From Actinoplanes xinjiangensis (GTDB lineage Bacteria > Actinomycetota > Actinomycetes > Mycobacteriales > Micromonosporaceae): DNA of 64,000 nt. Both the position numbers and the translations under genes were made by a program. The notes below the pieces were generated by a model that saw nothing but the letters and a program-made list of their open reading frames with translations, did no database searches and had not been told where the DNA came from. This document shows positions 36,304 to 46,000 of the stretch, piece by piece. The stretch lies in the NCBI RefSeq assembly GCF_003148685.1, contig NZ_QGGR01000002.1:124001-188000 (forward strand), written 5' to 3'. Positions within the stretch are counted from its first letter, which is position 1. Each line of letters begins with the position of its first letter.

Positions 36304-37562
36304 CTGGTCAGGGCCTCGTCGATGAGCTCGGCGGCTTCGGTTGTGGCCTCGTCGACACCCGCCTTGCCGGTCGCCACCTTCTCGATCATGGTGGGCAGCA
36401 CGGCCGAGGCGTCGATCTTTCCCCAGCCCGGGTCGAGCGGGACGAACCTGGTACCGGCACCGATGGTGTCGATGAACGGCTTGACGAAGGTGTCCTTGGC
36501 GGCGACCTCGTCACTGGCCGGCTTCAGCGTCGGCAGGTTGCCCATCGCGTCGTACATCTTCGCCTGGTATTTCCGGCCCGCCAGCAGGGTGAGGAAGTCG
36601 GCGGCCAGGGCCGGTCGCTGGGCGTTGCGCATGATGCCGAGGTTGTTGCCGCCGGCGAAGGCCGGGGCGATCGAGCCCGCGGTGACGCCGGGCAGCGGCA
36701 CGACGGCGTACTTCCCCTTGGCCGTGCCGGCGTCGACGGCGGCGCGGTTGAAGTTGCCGAGGATGCCCATGGCGGCCTTGCCGCTCGCGAACAGTTCGAC
36801 GGTCTTGCCGCCGGTCAGGTCGGCACAGTTCTGCGGCGGGCAGTTGTCCTCGGCGATCAGGTCGGTGTACGCCTTCAGCCCGGCCCGTGACTGCGCCGAG
36901 TCGATCGAGGTGAGGTCACCGCCGTGGGCCCAGACGAAGGGCATCGCGCCGTACGTGTACTTGCCACCCACCGCGACACCGAACAGCTCGGGCCGGGCCG
37001 CCCGGATCGCCCGCGCCGTGGTGGTCAGCTCGGCCAGCGTGGCGGGCGGCTTGAGCCCGAGTTCGGAGAACACGTCGGTCCGGTAGTACAGCGCCCGCAC
37101 CCCGAGATACCACGGCACACCGAGCAGAGTGCCCTGGTAGGTGGCACTGGCCCTGGCCTCGGCGGTCAGATCCGCGCCCTCGGGCCAGCCGGAGACGACC
37201 GCGCCCAGGTCGGCGAGACCACCGGCGGTGGCGTACTCGGGCAGGTCGGTGTTGCCGTACTCGACGACGTCGGGGGCGCTGGCCGGGTCGTTGAACGCGC
37301 CCTTGAAACGCTCGCTGCGGGTGTCCACCGCGATGTACTGGACGTCCACCGTGGTGTCCGGGTGGGCGGCGGTGAACTCGGTGACCGCCTCCTTGATCAC
37401 GGCCTCCTTCGGCCCGCGGTTGGGTTCGTCGAAGAGCCAGACCTTGAGGGCGCCGGTCCGGGGGCCGCCGTCGGACGCGGCGGTCGACGGCGCCGACGTC
37501 GACGGGGCACAGGCGGTGATCGTCAGAGCAAGTGCGGCAGCCGCCGCGAGTCGCAGTCTCAT
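36300..37562 (-). CDS. Sugar ABC transporter solute-binding lipoprotein
   Basis: The 420-residue protein starts MRLRLAAAAALALTITACAP, a lipoprotein signal with lipobox ITAC and Cys18. The mature part is a family 1 extracellular binding protein (ALKVWLFDEPN, FAGGNNLGI, GNLPTL). It captures a sugar or oligosaccharide outside and delivers it to the two permeases. ATG 37562 has GGAG five bases upstream. The 7-1-7 palindrome and repeats just upstream are probably its operator. Confidence 0.94.
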   Translation of the reverse strand: MRLRLAAAAALALTITACAPSTSAPSTAASDGGPRTGALKVWLFDEPNRGPKEAVIKEAVTEFTAAHPDTTVDVQYIAVDTRSERFKGAFNDPASAPDVVEYGNTDLPEYATAGGLADLGAVVSGWPEGADLTAEARASATYQGTLLGVPWYLGVRALYYRTDVFSELGLKPPATLAELTTTARAIRAARPELFGVAVGGKYTYGAMPFVWAHGGDLTSIDSAQSRAGLKAYTDLIAEDNCPPQNCADLTGGKTVELFASGKAAMGILGNFNRAAVDAGTAKGKYAVVPLPGVTAGSIAPAFAGGNNLGIMRNAQRPALAADFLTLLAGRKYQAKMYDAMGNLPTLKPASDEVAAKDTFVKPFIDTIGAGTRFVPLDPGWGKIDASAVLPTMIEKVATGKAGVDEATTEAAELIDEALTR

Positions 37563-37573
37563 GAGCACTCCAG

Positions 37574-37600
37574 ACGAACCAGGTTCGTTAATAGTTCGTT
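37574..37600. promoter_or_regulatory. Operator of the sugar importer (ACGAACC palindrome plus direct repeats)
   Basis: ACGAACC-A-GGTTCGT (37574-37588) is a perfect palindrome immediately upstream of the solute-binding protein's ribosome site. A further GTTCGTT copy (37594-37600) follows at an eleven-base step from GTTCGTT at 37583-37589, one helical turn. The same heptamer in the other orientation is at 37691-37697, near the divergent regulator start, tying both directions to one regulator. Confidence 0.6.
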
Positions 37601-37690
37601 TTCGATGCGCCCTAGCGTGCGGCCCTGACCATGCGATCGTCAAGGGCGACTTGACCGGGGGCGGTCGGTCAGCGACGCTACGACGGCAAT

Positions 37691-37698
37691 AACGAACC
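37691..37698 (+). promoter_or_regulatory. AACGAACC half-site near the regulator start
   Basis: AACGAACC matches the half-site of the palindrome at 37574-37588 and lies 25 bases before the regulator start codon. It suggests autoregulation of the divergent gene. Confidence 0.45.
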
Positions 37699-37722
37699 AC
37701 TTGAGAACGAGACGGGGCCGGC

Positions 37723-39018
37723 ATGATCGGATTGGTGGTGCACGCCAGCCACCGGGCACGCTTCGCCGACGCGGCGAGCACGCTCACCGGTGTCGAGTTC
37801 GCCTGGGCGGTCTACGAGCGCGAGGACGAGATCCGCGACCGGGTGTCCGGGCTGCTCCGCGGTCACCGGCTCGACGGGCTCCTCCTCGGCCTCGCGCCGT
37901 ACGCGAAGGCCCGTGACCTGCTCCCCGCCGACCTGCCGGTCACCGTCACCCGCTCCGCCGCCCTCGACCTGGCACTGGCCTGGGCCCGCGCCCGCGGCAA
38001 CGGATGGCCCGCCACCCCGGTCAGCGTCGACACCTTCACCACCGAGACGATCGACGAGGTGGCCGCCGCTCTCGACCTGGACCGGACGGCGATCGCGGCG
38101 CTGCCGTTCGACCCGGACCAGCCGGTCACCGAGGTCGTCGACTTCCACCGCGAGCATCTGGCACGCACCGGCGCGCCGTACGTGATCAGCGTCCGGATGG
38201 GGGTGGCGGCGGCCCTCGACGGCCGGACCGCCGTGCTGCACGCCCTGGCCACCCCCGGCACCATCCGCGCCGACCTGCACGAACTGGCCCTGCGGATCCA
38301 CACCAAACGGGCCGACGGCCAGCGCTTCGCCGCCGGGCTGTTCCTGGTCGCCAGACCGGAGCAGAGCAGTGATCTGGACCGGGCCCGGGTGGGGCTCCAG
38401 CACCTGCTGCTGAACACACCCGAGTTCGCCGACGCCTGGATCGACCAGCGCGGCGCCCGCGGGGTGCTGGTCTTCGCCCCCGCGTCGCTGTTCGACAGCG
38501 TCACCCACCACTGGGTCGGACTGCCCGTCCTGGCCGAGGCACGGGAGACGCTCGGCATCCGGGCCGTCGCCGGGTTCGGCATCGGCGCGTCCGCACGGCT
38601 CAGCGTCGCCCTCGCCGAGCGCGCCGCGGCCCGGGCCGAGCAGGACGCCGATCCGGGCGCCTACCTGTTCACCGGTGACGGCATGACGATCGGCCCGATG
38701 GGCGCGTCGGCGGCCCCGCTCACCTACACCTACCGCGAGCACGGCGAGATCGAGCGCCTGGCCGGCCGGGCCGGACTCAGCCCGGCCACCCTGTCCCGGC
38801 TCGCCGCGATCGAACGCAACCTGGACGGCCAGCCGCTGTCCCCCGCCGAACTCGCCCGCACACTCGGCATCACCGATCCCAGCGGGCGGCGACTGATCCG
38901 CAAGCTGACCGGCGCCGATCTGGTGATCGAGACGGGCAGCGCACAGGAGAGCCGCAAGGGCCGCCCCACCCGACTGTACCGGCTCGCCATCACACCGGCG
39001 CTGGACGCCACCCGATGA
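37723..39018 (+). CDS. Predicted transcriptional regulator with C-terminal winged helix
   Basis: The 431-residue protein is not a member of a family I can name securely. The N-terminal part (1-about 140) resembles sensor domains that detect small molecules. A middle region ends in RAVAGFGIGASARLSVALAE (about 283-302), which resembles the GGDEF/GTP-cyclohydrolase III-like fold, though without active-site motifs. The C-terminal segment (about 345-420, LSPAELARTLGITDPSGRRL then GRPTRLYRL) is a winged helix. GGGG precedes ATG 37723 and the stop overlaps the amidohydrolase start (ATGA). It probably controls the divergent importer through the AACGAAC sites. Confidence 0.7.
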   Translation: MIGLVVHASHRARFADAASTLTGVEFAWAVYEREDEIRDRVSGLLRGHRLDGLLLGLAPYAKARDLLPADLPVTVTRSAALDLALAWARARGNGWPATPVSVDTFTTETIDEVAAALDLDRTAIAALPFDPDQPVTEVVDFHREHLARTGAPYVISVRMGVAAALDGRTAVLHALATPGTIRADLHELALRIHTKRADGQRFAAGLFLVARPEQSSDLDRARVGLQHLLLNTPEFADAWIDQRGARGVLVFAPASLFDSVTHHWVGLPVLAEARETLGIRAVAGFGIGASARLSVALAERAAARAEQDADPGAYLFTGDGMTIGPMGASAAPLTYTYREHGEIERLAGRAGLSPATLSRLAAIERNLDGQPLSPAELARTLGITDPSGRRLIRKLTGADLVIETGSAQESRKGRPTRLYRLAITPALDATR

Positions 39019-40253
39019 TCTGGGACCTGCTGCTCACCGGCGGCTCGCCCGCAGACGTGGCCGTCCGGGACGGCCGGATCGCCGCGGTCGGGGACCTGCC
39101 CCGTACCGCCCGCACGATCGTCGACGTGACCGGCTGCCTGGTCACCCCCGGCCTGATCGACGTGCACACCCACGTCGGCCCCGGCTACTGGGGCATCGAC
39201 CCGGACCCTGTCGCCTGGCGCTCCGGCGTCACCACCTGGGTGGACGCCGGATCGGCGGGCGCCTACACGGTGGCCGGGCTGCGCGCCGTCGCCCGCACCG
39301 CCACCGTCCGGGTCCACGCCCTGCTCAACATCTCCGCCGTCGGCCTGGCCGGGCGCACCGGGGAGAGCCGCGACCTCGCCAACTGCGACGTGGCGCTGGC
39401 GATCGACACCATCCAGGCCGACCGTGAGCTGTTCCACGGCGTCAAGGTGCGCATCGACGCCGAGACCGTCGGCGCCAACGGGGTCGAGCCGCTGCGCCGC
39501 GGGCTGACCGCCGCCCAGGCCTGCGGCGTGCCCGTCATGGTCCACATCGGTACCGCGCCACCCGCCCTCGACGAGGTGCTCGACCTGCTGCGGCCCGGCG
39601 ACCTGGTGACCCACTGCGCCAGTGGCATCGCCGCGCCGCTCGGGCCGGCCGTCCGCGACGCCGTCGGCCGGGGTGTGCTGCTCGACCTCGGGCACGGTTC
39701 CGGCGGCTTCGCCTTCGACGTCCTGGAAGCCCAGCTGGAGGCGGGCCTGCGCCCGTACACGGTCTCCACCGACCTGCACGCCCGGTCACTGCACGGCCCG
39801 GTCTTCGATCTGCCCACCACCATGGCGAAACTGCTGGCCTGCGGCGTCGCGCTAGCCGAGGTGATCGCGGCGGTCACCGCACACCCGGCGCGGGCGCTGG
39901 GCCTGCCCGGCGGTTCCCTCACCGTCGGCGACCCCGCCGACCTGGCGATCTTCGAGGTACGGGACGAGCCGCTCACCGTCGTCGACGCACACCGGCAGGT
40001 CCGCGTCTCACCCGTGCGGCTGCTCAACCGGGCGACGTACGTGTCGGGCCGCCCCCTGCCACCCCGGCTGCCCGCCGCCCCACCGCCGTGGATCCCGCTC
40101 ACCGACCGGCAGCGGGCCGCCCTGGCCCGCCGCGAGCACGACATCCGCGCCCTGCTCGCCACGCCGCTCGTGGACGTGGACGGGCTGGCCGAACAGTTCC
40201 CCAGAACCTCTCCAGATCCGAACCTTCCCAGATCCGAACCGAGGAGTTCCTGA
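39015..40253 (+). CDS. Amidohydrolase/deacetylase of the EF_0837-like family
   Basis: The 412-residue metallo-hydrolase has the metal motif DVHTHVGPGYWG near residue 51, a probable carboxylated Lys in HGVKVRI near 143, His residues in MVHIGTAP and VTHCASG, and an active-site Asp in STDLHARS near 255. It is close to the amidohydrolase/deacetylase subfamily near D-aminoacylases. It may deacylate an N-acyl amino acid or amino sugar. ATG 39015 overlaps the regulator stop (ATGA), and its stop overlaps the RidA start (TGATG). Confidence 0.85.
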   Translation: MIWDLLLTGGSPADVAVRDGRIAAVGDLPRTARTIVDVTGCLVTPGLIDVHTHVGPGYWGIDPDPVAWRSGVTTWVDAGSAGAYTVAGLRAVARTATVRVHALLNISAVGLAGRTGESRDLANCDVALAIDTIQADRELFHGVKVRIDAETVGANGVEPLRRGLTAAQACGVPVMVHIGTAPPALDEVLDLLRPGDLVTHCASGIAAPLGPAVRDAVGRGVLLDLGHGSGGFAFDVLEAQLEAGLRPYTVSTDLHARSLHGPVFDLPTTMAKLLACGVALAEVIAAVTAHPARALGLPGGSLTVGDPADLAIFEVRDEPLTVVDAHRQVRVSPVRLLNRATYVSGRPLPPRLPAAPPPWIPLTDRQRAALARREHDIRALLATPLVDVDGLAEQFPRTSPDPNLPRSEPRSS

Positions 40254-40633
40254 TGCCCAAGCGCGCTGTGATCACCGACAAGGCGGGGCCGGCCGGCGGC
40301 CCGTACTCGCACGCCGTCGTCGCCGGCGACACGATCTACCTGGCCGGCGCGATCCCCTCGCTGCCCGACGGCACGCGGGTCACCGGCAGCTTCGCCGAGC
40401 AGGCACACGCCGCCTTCCGCAACCTGGCGGCCGTCGCCGAGGCCGCCGGGTCCAGCCTGGACGACGCCGTCCGCGTCGGCGTCTACCTGCGCGACTTCGC
40501 CGACTTCCCGGAGATGAACGAGATCTACCGCGAATACATCAAGGGCGAGCACCTTCCGGTACGCACCACCCTGCCGGTCCCGCTGGTCGGCTTCGACATC
40601 GAGATCGACGCCGTCCTCTACACCGGCGAGTAG
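40253..40633 (+). CDS. RidA-family enamine/imine deaminase
   Basis: RidA proteins hydrolyse reactive enamine and imine intermediates produced by PLP enzymes. The 126-residue protein has the family signatures GPYSHAVVAGDTIYLAGAIP and the catalytic-Arg segment LPVRTTLPVP near residue 103, with ending IEIDAVLY. Overlap with the amidohydrolase stop (TGATG), with GAGGAG six bases before the ATG. Its presence suggests the pathway includes an imine-forming step. Confidence 0.9.
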   Translation: MPKRAVITDKAGPAGGPYSHAVVAGDTIYLAGAIPSLPDGTRVTGSFAEQAHAAFRNLAAVAEAAGSSLDDAVRVGVYLRDFADFPEMNEIYREYIKGEHLPVRTTLPVPLVGFDIEIDAVLYTGE

Positions 40634-40682
40634 CCGGGGCACGCACGGGTAGCCGGGCGCTCTCCTGGGTAGGGGAACATCC

Positions 40683-42827
40683 ATGCCTCACACCGGAGAG
40701 TTGCTCGGCGGACGATACCGGCTCGACGATCGGATCGCCGCCGGTGGCATGGGCGAGGTGTGGCAGGCGACGGACACGGTGCTCGGGCGGGCGGTCGCGG
40801 TCAAGACACTGCTCGCCGACCGGGCCACCGATCCCGGTTTCCAGCGACGGTTCCGGCACGAGGCACAGGCCCTCGCCGCGCTACGCCATCCGGGTGTGGT
40901 TCCGGTCTACGACTTCGGGAACACCGCGGTCGAGGACGCGTACCTGGTGATGGCCCGGGTCGACGGGCAGCCGCTGAACCGGGTGCTCGCCGAACGCGGG
41001 CGGCTCTCCCCGGCCGAGACCATGTCGGTGGTGGCGCAGGCCGCCCAGGCACTGGAGGCCGCACACGAGGCGGGCATCGTCCACCGGGACGTCAAACCCG
41101 GCAACCTGCTCATCGAACCGGACGGCACGGTCGTGCTGGTCGACTTCGGGGTGGCCCGGTCCGCGCACTCCGGCACGGTCACCGGCGCCGGCGAGGTGGT
41201 CGGCACCGCCCTCTACATCGCACCCGAGCAGGTCGCCCAGCATGTCGCCGGTCCACCGGCGGACGTGTACGCGCTGGGGGCACTCGCCTACCACTGTCTG
41301 GCCGGGCATCCGCCGTTCCAGGGTAAGAACCCGATCGCGATCGCCCTGCAACATCTGGAGGACGAGGCCCCGGAACTGCCGGGGGACGTGCCGCCGGTGG
41401 TTCGGGACATCGTGCGTACCGCCCTGTCCAAGAACCCCGGCGACCGGTTCGCCTCAGCGGGCGTCATGGCGGAGGCGGCACGGGCGGCGGTCGCCGAATC
41501 CCCCGCCCCGGGCGCCGCGGCCTTCCCCATTCCGGCCGCCATCGGCTTCCCCGACCCGGACGCCATCGGGTCTCCCGCTCCGGACGACGGGTCTCACTTT
41601 TCGGACGCCAGGTCTCTCCCTTCGGCCGCCCGGTCTGTCCCTTCGGACGCCGCCGGGTCTCCCGCGAAGGCGGACGACGGACTCGCCGCCACCCGGGCGG
41701 GATCGCCGTGGATCGGTGCCCTCGGGATGCAACCGCTGGACAACACCGCGATCAACCACGTGCTCGATGACACCGCGCCGGGCACGGCTGTCGGCGAAGC
41801 TACCGAGGCGGACGCCACCGGCATTCCCCGGCAGAGACCGGCGCCCCACTCGGGCGCAGGCGTGGCCGATGCAGGCGCGGCCGGTGCAGGCGCGGCCGGT
41901 GCAGGCGCGGCCGGTGCAGGCGCGGCCGGTGCAGGCGCGGCCGGTGCAGGCATGGGCGGTACAAGCGCGGGCGCTACAGGTGCGGCCGGTGCAGGCGCGG
42001 CCGGTGCAGGCGCGGCCGGTGCAGGCGCGGCCGGTGCAGGCATGGGCGGTACAAGCGCGGGCGCTACAGGTGCGGCCGGTGCAGGTGCGGCCGGTGCAGG
42101 TGACGGCGATGCAGGTGGCGGCATTGCAGGTGGCGGCATTGCAGGCTCGGCGAATGAGGGCTCGCCTGGTGCAGGCGTCGCCGCTGCGGGTGCCGCAGGA
42201 GTAGCCGCGGCAGCGGCCACCCGGAACGGCGGCGTCGCGGCAGCCCGGCCAACGGTCATCGGCGACGCTGCGACGACGACCCGTCCGGCAGCGCCGGAAC
42301 GGACTCCTCCCCTCGCGGGCACGACAGCCGGGGCCACAACGGGCCGCCGCCGTCTGCTCCCCCTGCTCGTGCTCGCCGCGGTCGTCGTGCTGGGCGGCCT
42401 GGGGACACTGGTGGCGACGGATCCGCTCGGCTGGTTCACCGACGAACCGAAGCCGACGACGAACGTTCCGGCCGCGCCGGTGAGTTCCGCGCCGCGGTCC
42501 GCCGCACCGGCCGGAGGCGGGAACGGCGGGGAGAGGGCGACCCGGCCCGAACGCACCGGCGAGACGGACAACGAGAGCCGGCCGACGAGCGCTGCGGCGA
42601 CCACCCGGCCGGCCGAGGCGCCGGAAAGCACCGCACCGACCGCCACGGCGACGACCGGTGACACCACCGAGCCGACCCAGACGGCGACGACCCCGCCGGA
42701 GACCGGCGCCCCGGACGAGGAAGAGACCGAGCCGGGCGAGGGTGAGGGCGGCGGCGATGAAGGCGGCGGAAACCAGGCGGCCGGCGATCAGGCCGGCGAT
42801 CAGGCCGCCGACAACGAAGCCGGCTGA
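40683..42827 (+). CDS. Membrane Ser/Thr protein kinase with Gly/Ala repeat linker
   Basis: The 714-residue protein has a PknB-like kinase domain (about residues 8-265) with VAVKTL, HRDVKPGN, DFGVARS and GTALYIAPEQ intact. A long linker follows with GAAGA/GMGGTSAGATGAA pentapeptide-derived repeats (about 394-476), then one membrane helix (about 557-580) and a disordered extracellular tail rich in Thr, Glu, Asp and Gly. It is a receptor-type kinase without a folded sensor. AGGGGA precedes the ATG. Signal and targets are unknown. Confidence 0.92.
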   Translation: MPHTGELLGGRYRLDDRIAAGGMGEVWQATDTVLGRAVAVKTLLADRATDPGFQRRFRHEAQALAALRHPGVVPVYDFGNTAVEDAYLVMARVDGQPLNRVLAERGRLSPAETMSVVAQAAQALEAAHEAGIVHRDVKPGNLLIEPDGTVVLVDFGVARSAHSGTVTGAGEVVGTALYIAPEQVAQHVAGPPADVYALGALAYHCLAGHPPFQGKNPIAIALQHLEDEAPELPGDVPPVVRDIVRTALSKNPGDRFASAGVMAEAARAAVAESPAPGAAAFPIPAAIGFPDPDAIGSPAPDDGSHFSDARSLPSAARSVPSDAAGSPAKADDGLAATRAGSPWIGALGMQPLDNTAINHVLDDTAPGTAVGEATEADATGIPRQRPAPHSGAGVADAGAAGAGAAGAGAAGAGAAGAGAAGAGMGGTSAGATGAAGAGAAGAGAAGAGAAGAGMGGTSAGATGAAGAGAAGAGDGDAGGGIAGGGIAGSANEGSPGAGVAAAGAAGVAAAAATRNGGVAAARPTVIGDAATTTRPAAPERTPPLAGTTAGATTGRRRLLPLLVLAAVVVLGGLGTLVATDPLGWFTDEPKPTTNVPAAPVSSAPRSAAPAGGGNGGERATRPERTGETDNESRPTSAAATTRPAEAPESTAPTATATTGDTTEPTQTATTPPETGAPDEEETEPGEGEGGGDEGGGNQAAGDQAGDQAADNEAG
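41861..42110. repeat. 15-bp repeats in the kinase linker, with a 90-bp higher-order period
   Basis: GCAGGCGCGGCCGGT repeats in exact 15-base steps. The variant CATGGGCGGTACAAGC occurs at 41951 and again at 42041, giving a 90-base (six-unit) higher-order period and indicating a recent block duplication. Confidence 0.85.
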
Positions 42828-42830
42828 CCG

Positions 42831-42973
42831 GCACCGCCAACAAGACATGCGCCGCTGACAAGACCAGCACCGCCTACAAGAGCAGCACCGAAGACAAGAA
42901 CAGCACCGCCAACAAGACCGACACCGCTGACAAGATCGGCACCGCTGACAAGATCGGCACCGCCAACAAGGCC
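42831..42973. repeat. 15-bp minisatellite after the kinase stop codon
   Basis: About nine diverged copies of GCACCGCYRACAAGA follow the kinase stop codon (TGA 42825-42827), before the P450 gene end. They share the 15-base period of the linker repeats but not the sequence. They have no start codon of their own, so they look non-coding or a decayed coding tail. This covers nearly the whole gap between the two convergent genes. Confidence 0.7.
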
Positions 42974-43032
42974 GGAAGGCCGATCCTCGCAGCGGAACGG
43001 CGCCGGGAACGAAGCCCCGGCGCCGGACCGGA

Positions 43033-46000
43033 TCAGGCGAAGACGTCCTGCTGGTAGCGGCCCACCGCTTCCAGGGAGCGCAGCCACGCCTCGGCCTCGG
43101 CCGCGGTGCCACCGGTGTGGCGGCGGAAGATGGCGTACAGCTCGTCGCGGACCGCCGGGGCCATCCGGGCGCCGTCCCCGCACAGGTAGATGTGGCCACC
43201 CTGTTCGAGTAGCTCCCACACGGCGTCACCCTCGGCGGCGAGGGCCTCCTGGACGAAGCGATGCGGGTGGCCGTCGACGGCGGAGAAGGCCAGGTGCAGG
43301 TCGGTGACGCCGTCGGCGGCCCACTGCTCCATCTCGGCGCGGTACAGCCAGTCGTGTTCCGGGTGCCGGCAGCCGTAGAACAGCTTGGCGGGGCCGCTGC
43401 CGGCCGTACGCGCGCGTTCTTGCAGGAAGCCGCGCAGCGGGGCGAAACCGGTGCCCGGTCCGATCAGGATCATCGGGGTGGCCGGGTCCTCGGGCAGCCG
43501 GAACGGCGGCGCGGGCACCCGGACGTGGCCGTAGAAGACGTCGCCGGGCGTCAGCCGGGCCAGGTACTGCGAGCACATCCCGCGGTAGCGCCCGTTCCCG
43601 GTGCGGGACGGCCCGTCGACCAGGCCGACGGTGATCGTCACGAGGGACGCGTCGACCGCCGGTGACGACGAGATCGAGTAGAACCGCGGCTTGATCGTGC
43701 CGACCAGTTCGAGGAAGACCGCGAACGGCAGCTCGACGGCCGGGAACCGTTCGAGCAGGGAGAGCACCGACACGCGTTTGGCCAGGATCTCGTCGGCGTA
43801 CAGGTCGGCCGAGGTGGTCCAGGAGGTCAGCTGCCGGGTCGTCCACGGGCATGCGGTGTGCTCGGCGAGGACGGCGATCTGGCTGCGGGTGGCCGGTTCC
43901 TGGAGCTCGACGAAGTCGGTCAGCAGCAGGCCCGCGGTGACCGGTACGCCGATCGGCAGGCCGGTCGGCCGTTCCCCGTCCTGTCCGAGCCGGATCACCA
44001 GGTCGCGGGAGACGCGCAGGGTGTGCAGCGCCCAGTCGACCAGTTCGGGATCGTTCTTGGCGTAGACGGCCAGGTGGTCGCCGGCGGAGTAGGTGATCCC
44101 GTCGGGCAGCCGGACGGTGATCGCCTTGACGCCGGGCCGGGGCGCCTCACGGCTGAAGTCCCACAGGCCGGCCGGGTCGCCGACCAGTTCCTCCACCGAC
44201 ATGATCATGACGGGGTGTGCCTGGGTGGAGACGACGGCCGGGCGGATCTGGTCCTCGCCGAGCACCTCGACGCGGTACCGCGGGCCGCCGCTGCCGGCCG
44301 GCGTGGCCGCCCCGAACTCGGCGGCGAGTGCGTTCCACAGCCCGTTCAGCCAGGTCTGCGCCATGCCGTCGAAGTCGGCGGAGGCGTCGGTCTCACCGCG
44401 GTCGACGAGGGGCCGGGCGCCCGCGGCGGCGAGCTTGGCGAAGACACGACGGGGGTACGCCTGGTAGGTCGCCCACTGGGTGTTGCCGTTGCCGAGCACC
44501 GCGAACCGTACCGAGTCCAGCGCCCCGGCCGGGATGTCGAGGTCGTCGAAGGCCTGCGCGTTGTCCGGTGCCTTGCCGTTGTAGCTGGACGTGACGACCG
44601 TGAGCAGTCCCTCGGTCGGCAGGTCGGACGCCAGGTCGTCGAGCGTCTGCACGGTGACGTCGAACCCGGAGCGCCGGGCCCGGTCGGCGATCTGCTGGGC
44701 GAGGTCCTCGGAGGTGCCCAGGTTGGACCCGTAGGCGACGCGCAGCCGTACCCCCGAGGCCTGGACCTCGACCGTCTCGGACGTCTCCTCGACCGCCTCG
44801 TCGAAGGAGAGGCGCTCGTGCGCCAGACGGGGACGGACCCGCAGCCGGAAGCCGTCGGGCTTGATGGTGAGGGTCTGCTTGATGGTCAGCCGGTGACCGG
44901 CCGGGTCGGCGATCGCGAACCGCTGGAGCAGCATGGCGAGCGCCAGCCGGGCCTCGGTGAGGGCGAACTGGCGGCCGATGCAGGCCCGCTCGCCGTTGCC
45001 GAACGGCTTGTAGGCGTGCGGGTGGTGCCCGGCCTTGGCCTCCGGCAGCCACCGGTCGATGTCGAACGTCTCCGGGTCGGACCAGGCCTTCGGGTGGGTG
45101 TGCAGCGGTTTCAGGATCACCGCGACCTTCTGGTGCGCCGGGATCTCCCAGCGGCCGCCGAGCGTGGTCGCCTCACGGGAGGCCAGGCCGATCGCGGTGA
45201 TCGGCGAGTGCAGGCGCAGCGTCTCGTCGAGGATCCGCGGGATCACGTCGAGCTTCATGATCAGCTCGTAGGTGGGCACGGTGTCGCCGGGCAGGATCCG
45301 GTCGACCTCGGCGTAGGCCTGAGCCAGCACGTGCGGGTTGCGCATCAGGTGGTGCAGGGCGAACGAGAGGGTGCCGCTGGTGGTCTCGTGGCCGGCGATC
45401 AGGAAGGTGAGGACCTGGTTGCGGATGTTCTCGTCGGACAGCCGCGCGCCGGTGAGCGGGTCGGCGGCTTCGAGCATCAGGCCGAGCAGGTCGTTCGACT
45501 TCTCGCCGGAGGCCCGGCGCGCCCGGATCACCTCGTCGACGGTGTCCTGCATGACCGCGATGTCCGACCGGTACGCCGCGTCGGCCCGCTTCTTCAGCCC
45601 GGTGACCATCGGCAGCTGCCGGGTCCGGTTCATCGCCTCGGTCAGCGCGCTGCCCATGGCCTGCAGGAACGGGTGCAGCTCGGCCTGCTCGAAGGACCTG
45701 AACTGCTGCCCGAACCCGGCGAGGGTGATGGTGTCGAGGGCGAGGCGCGTCATGTCGTCGGAGACGTCCACCTCGGGCCGCCCGGACCAGGCGGTCACCA
45801 GGTTGCCGGCGATCTCCAGCATCTGCGGGAAATACGCCTTCATCGACCGCTGACTGAAGGCCGGCAGCAGGATGCGGTGCGCCTGACCCCACACCTCCTC
45901 TTCCTCACGTGCGGTGAAGAGGCCGTCACCGGCGAAGTCGCGGACGTGCGCGAGCGGCGGGTCGATCGGCTTGTAGAAGCGGGTCTCGTCGCAGACCTCG

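Noticed and set aside
33196..40633. DasR-type (GlcNAc regulator) sites around the hexosaminidase/importer cluster
   Set aside because: I looked for the DasR consensus near the starts and saw none; the visible sites are AACGAAC repeats.
41454..43229. A 591-codon minus-strand frame with Cys-rich CTGRA repeats
   Set aside because: It is the complement of the kinase linker repeats and the minisatellite, and overlaps two certain genes.
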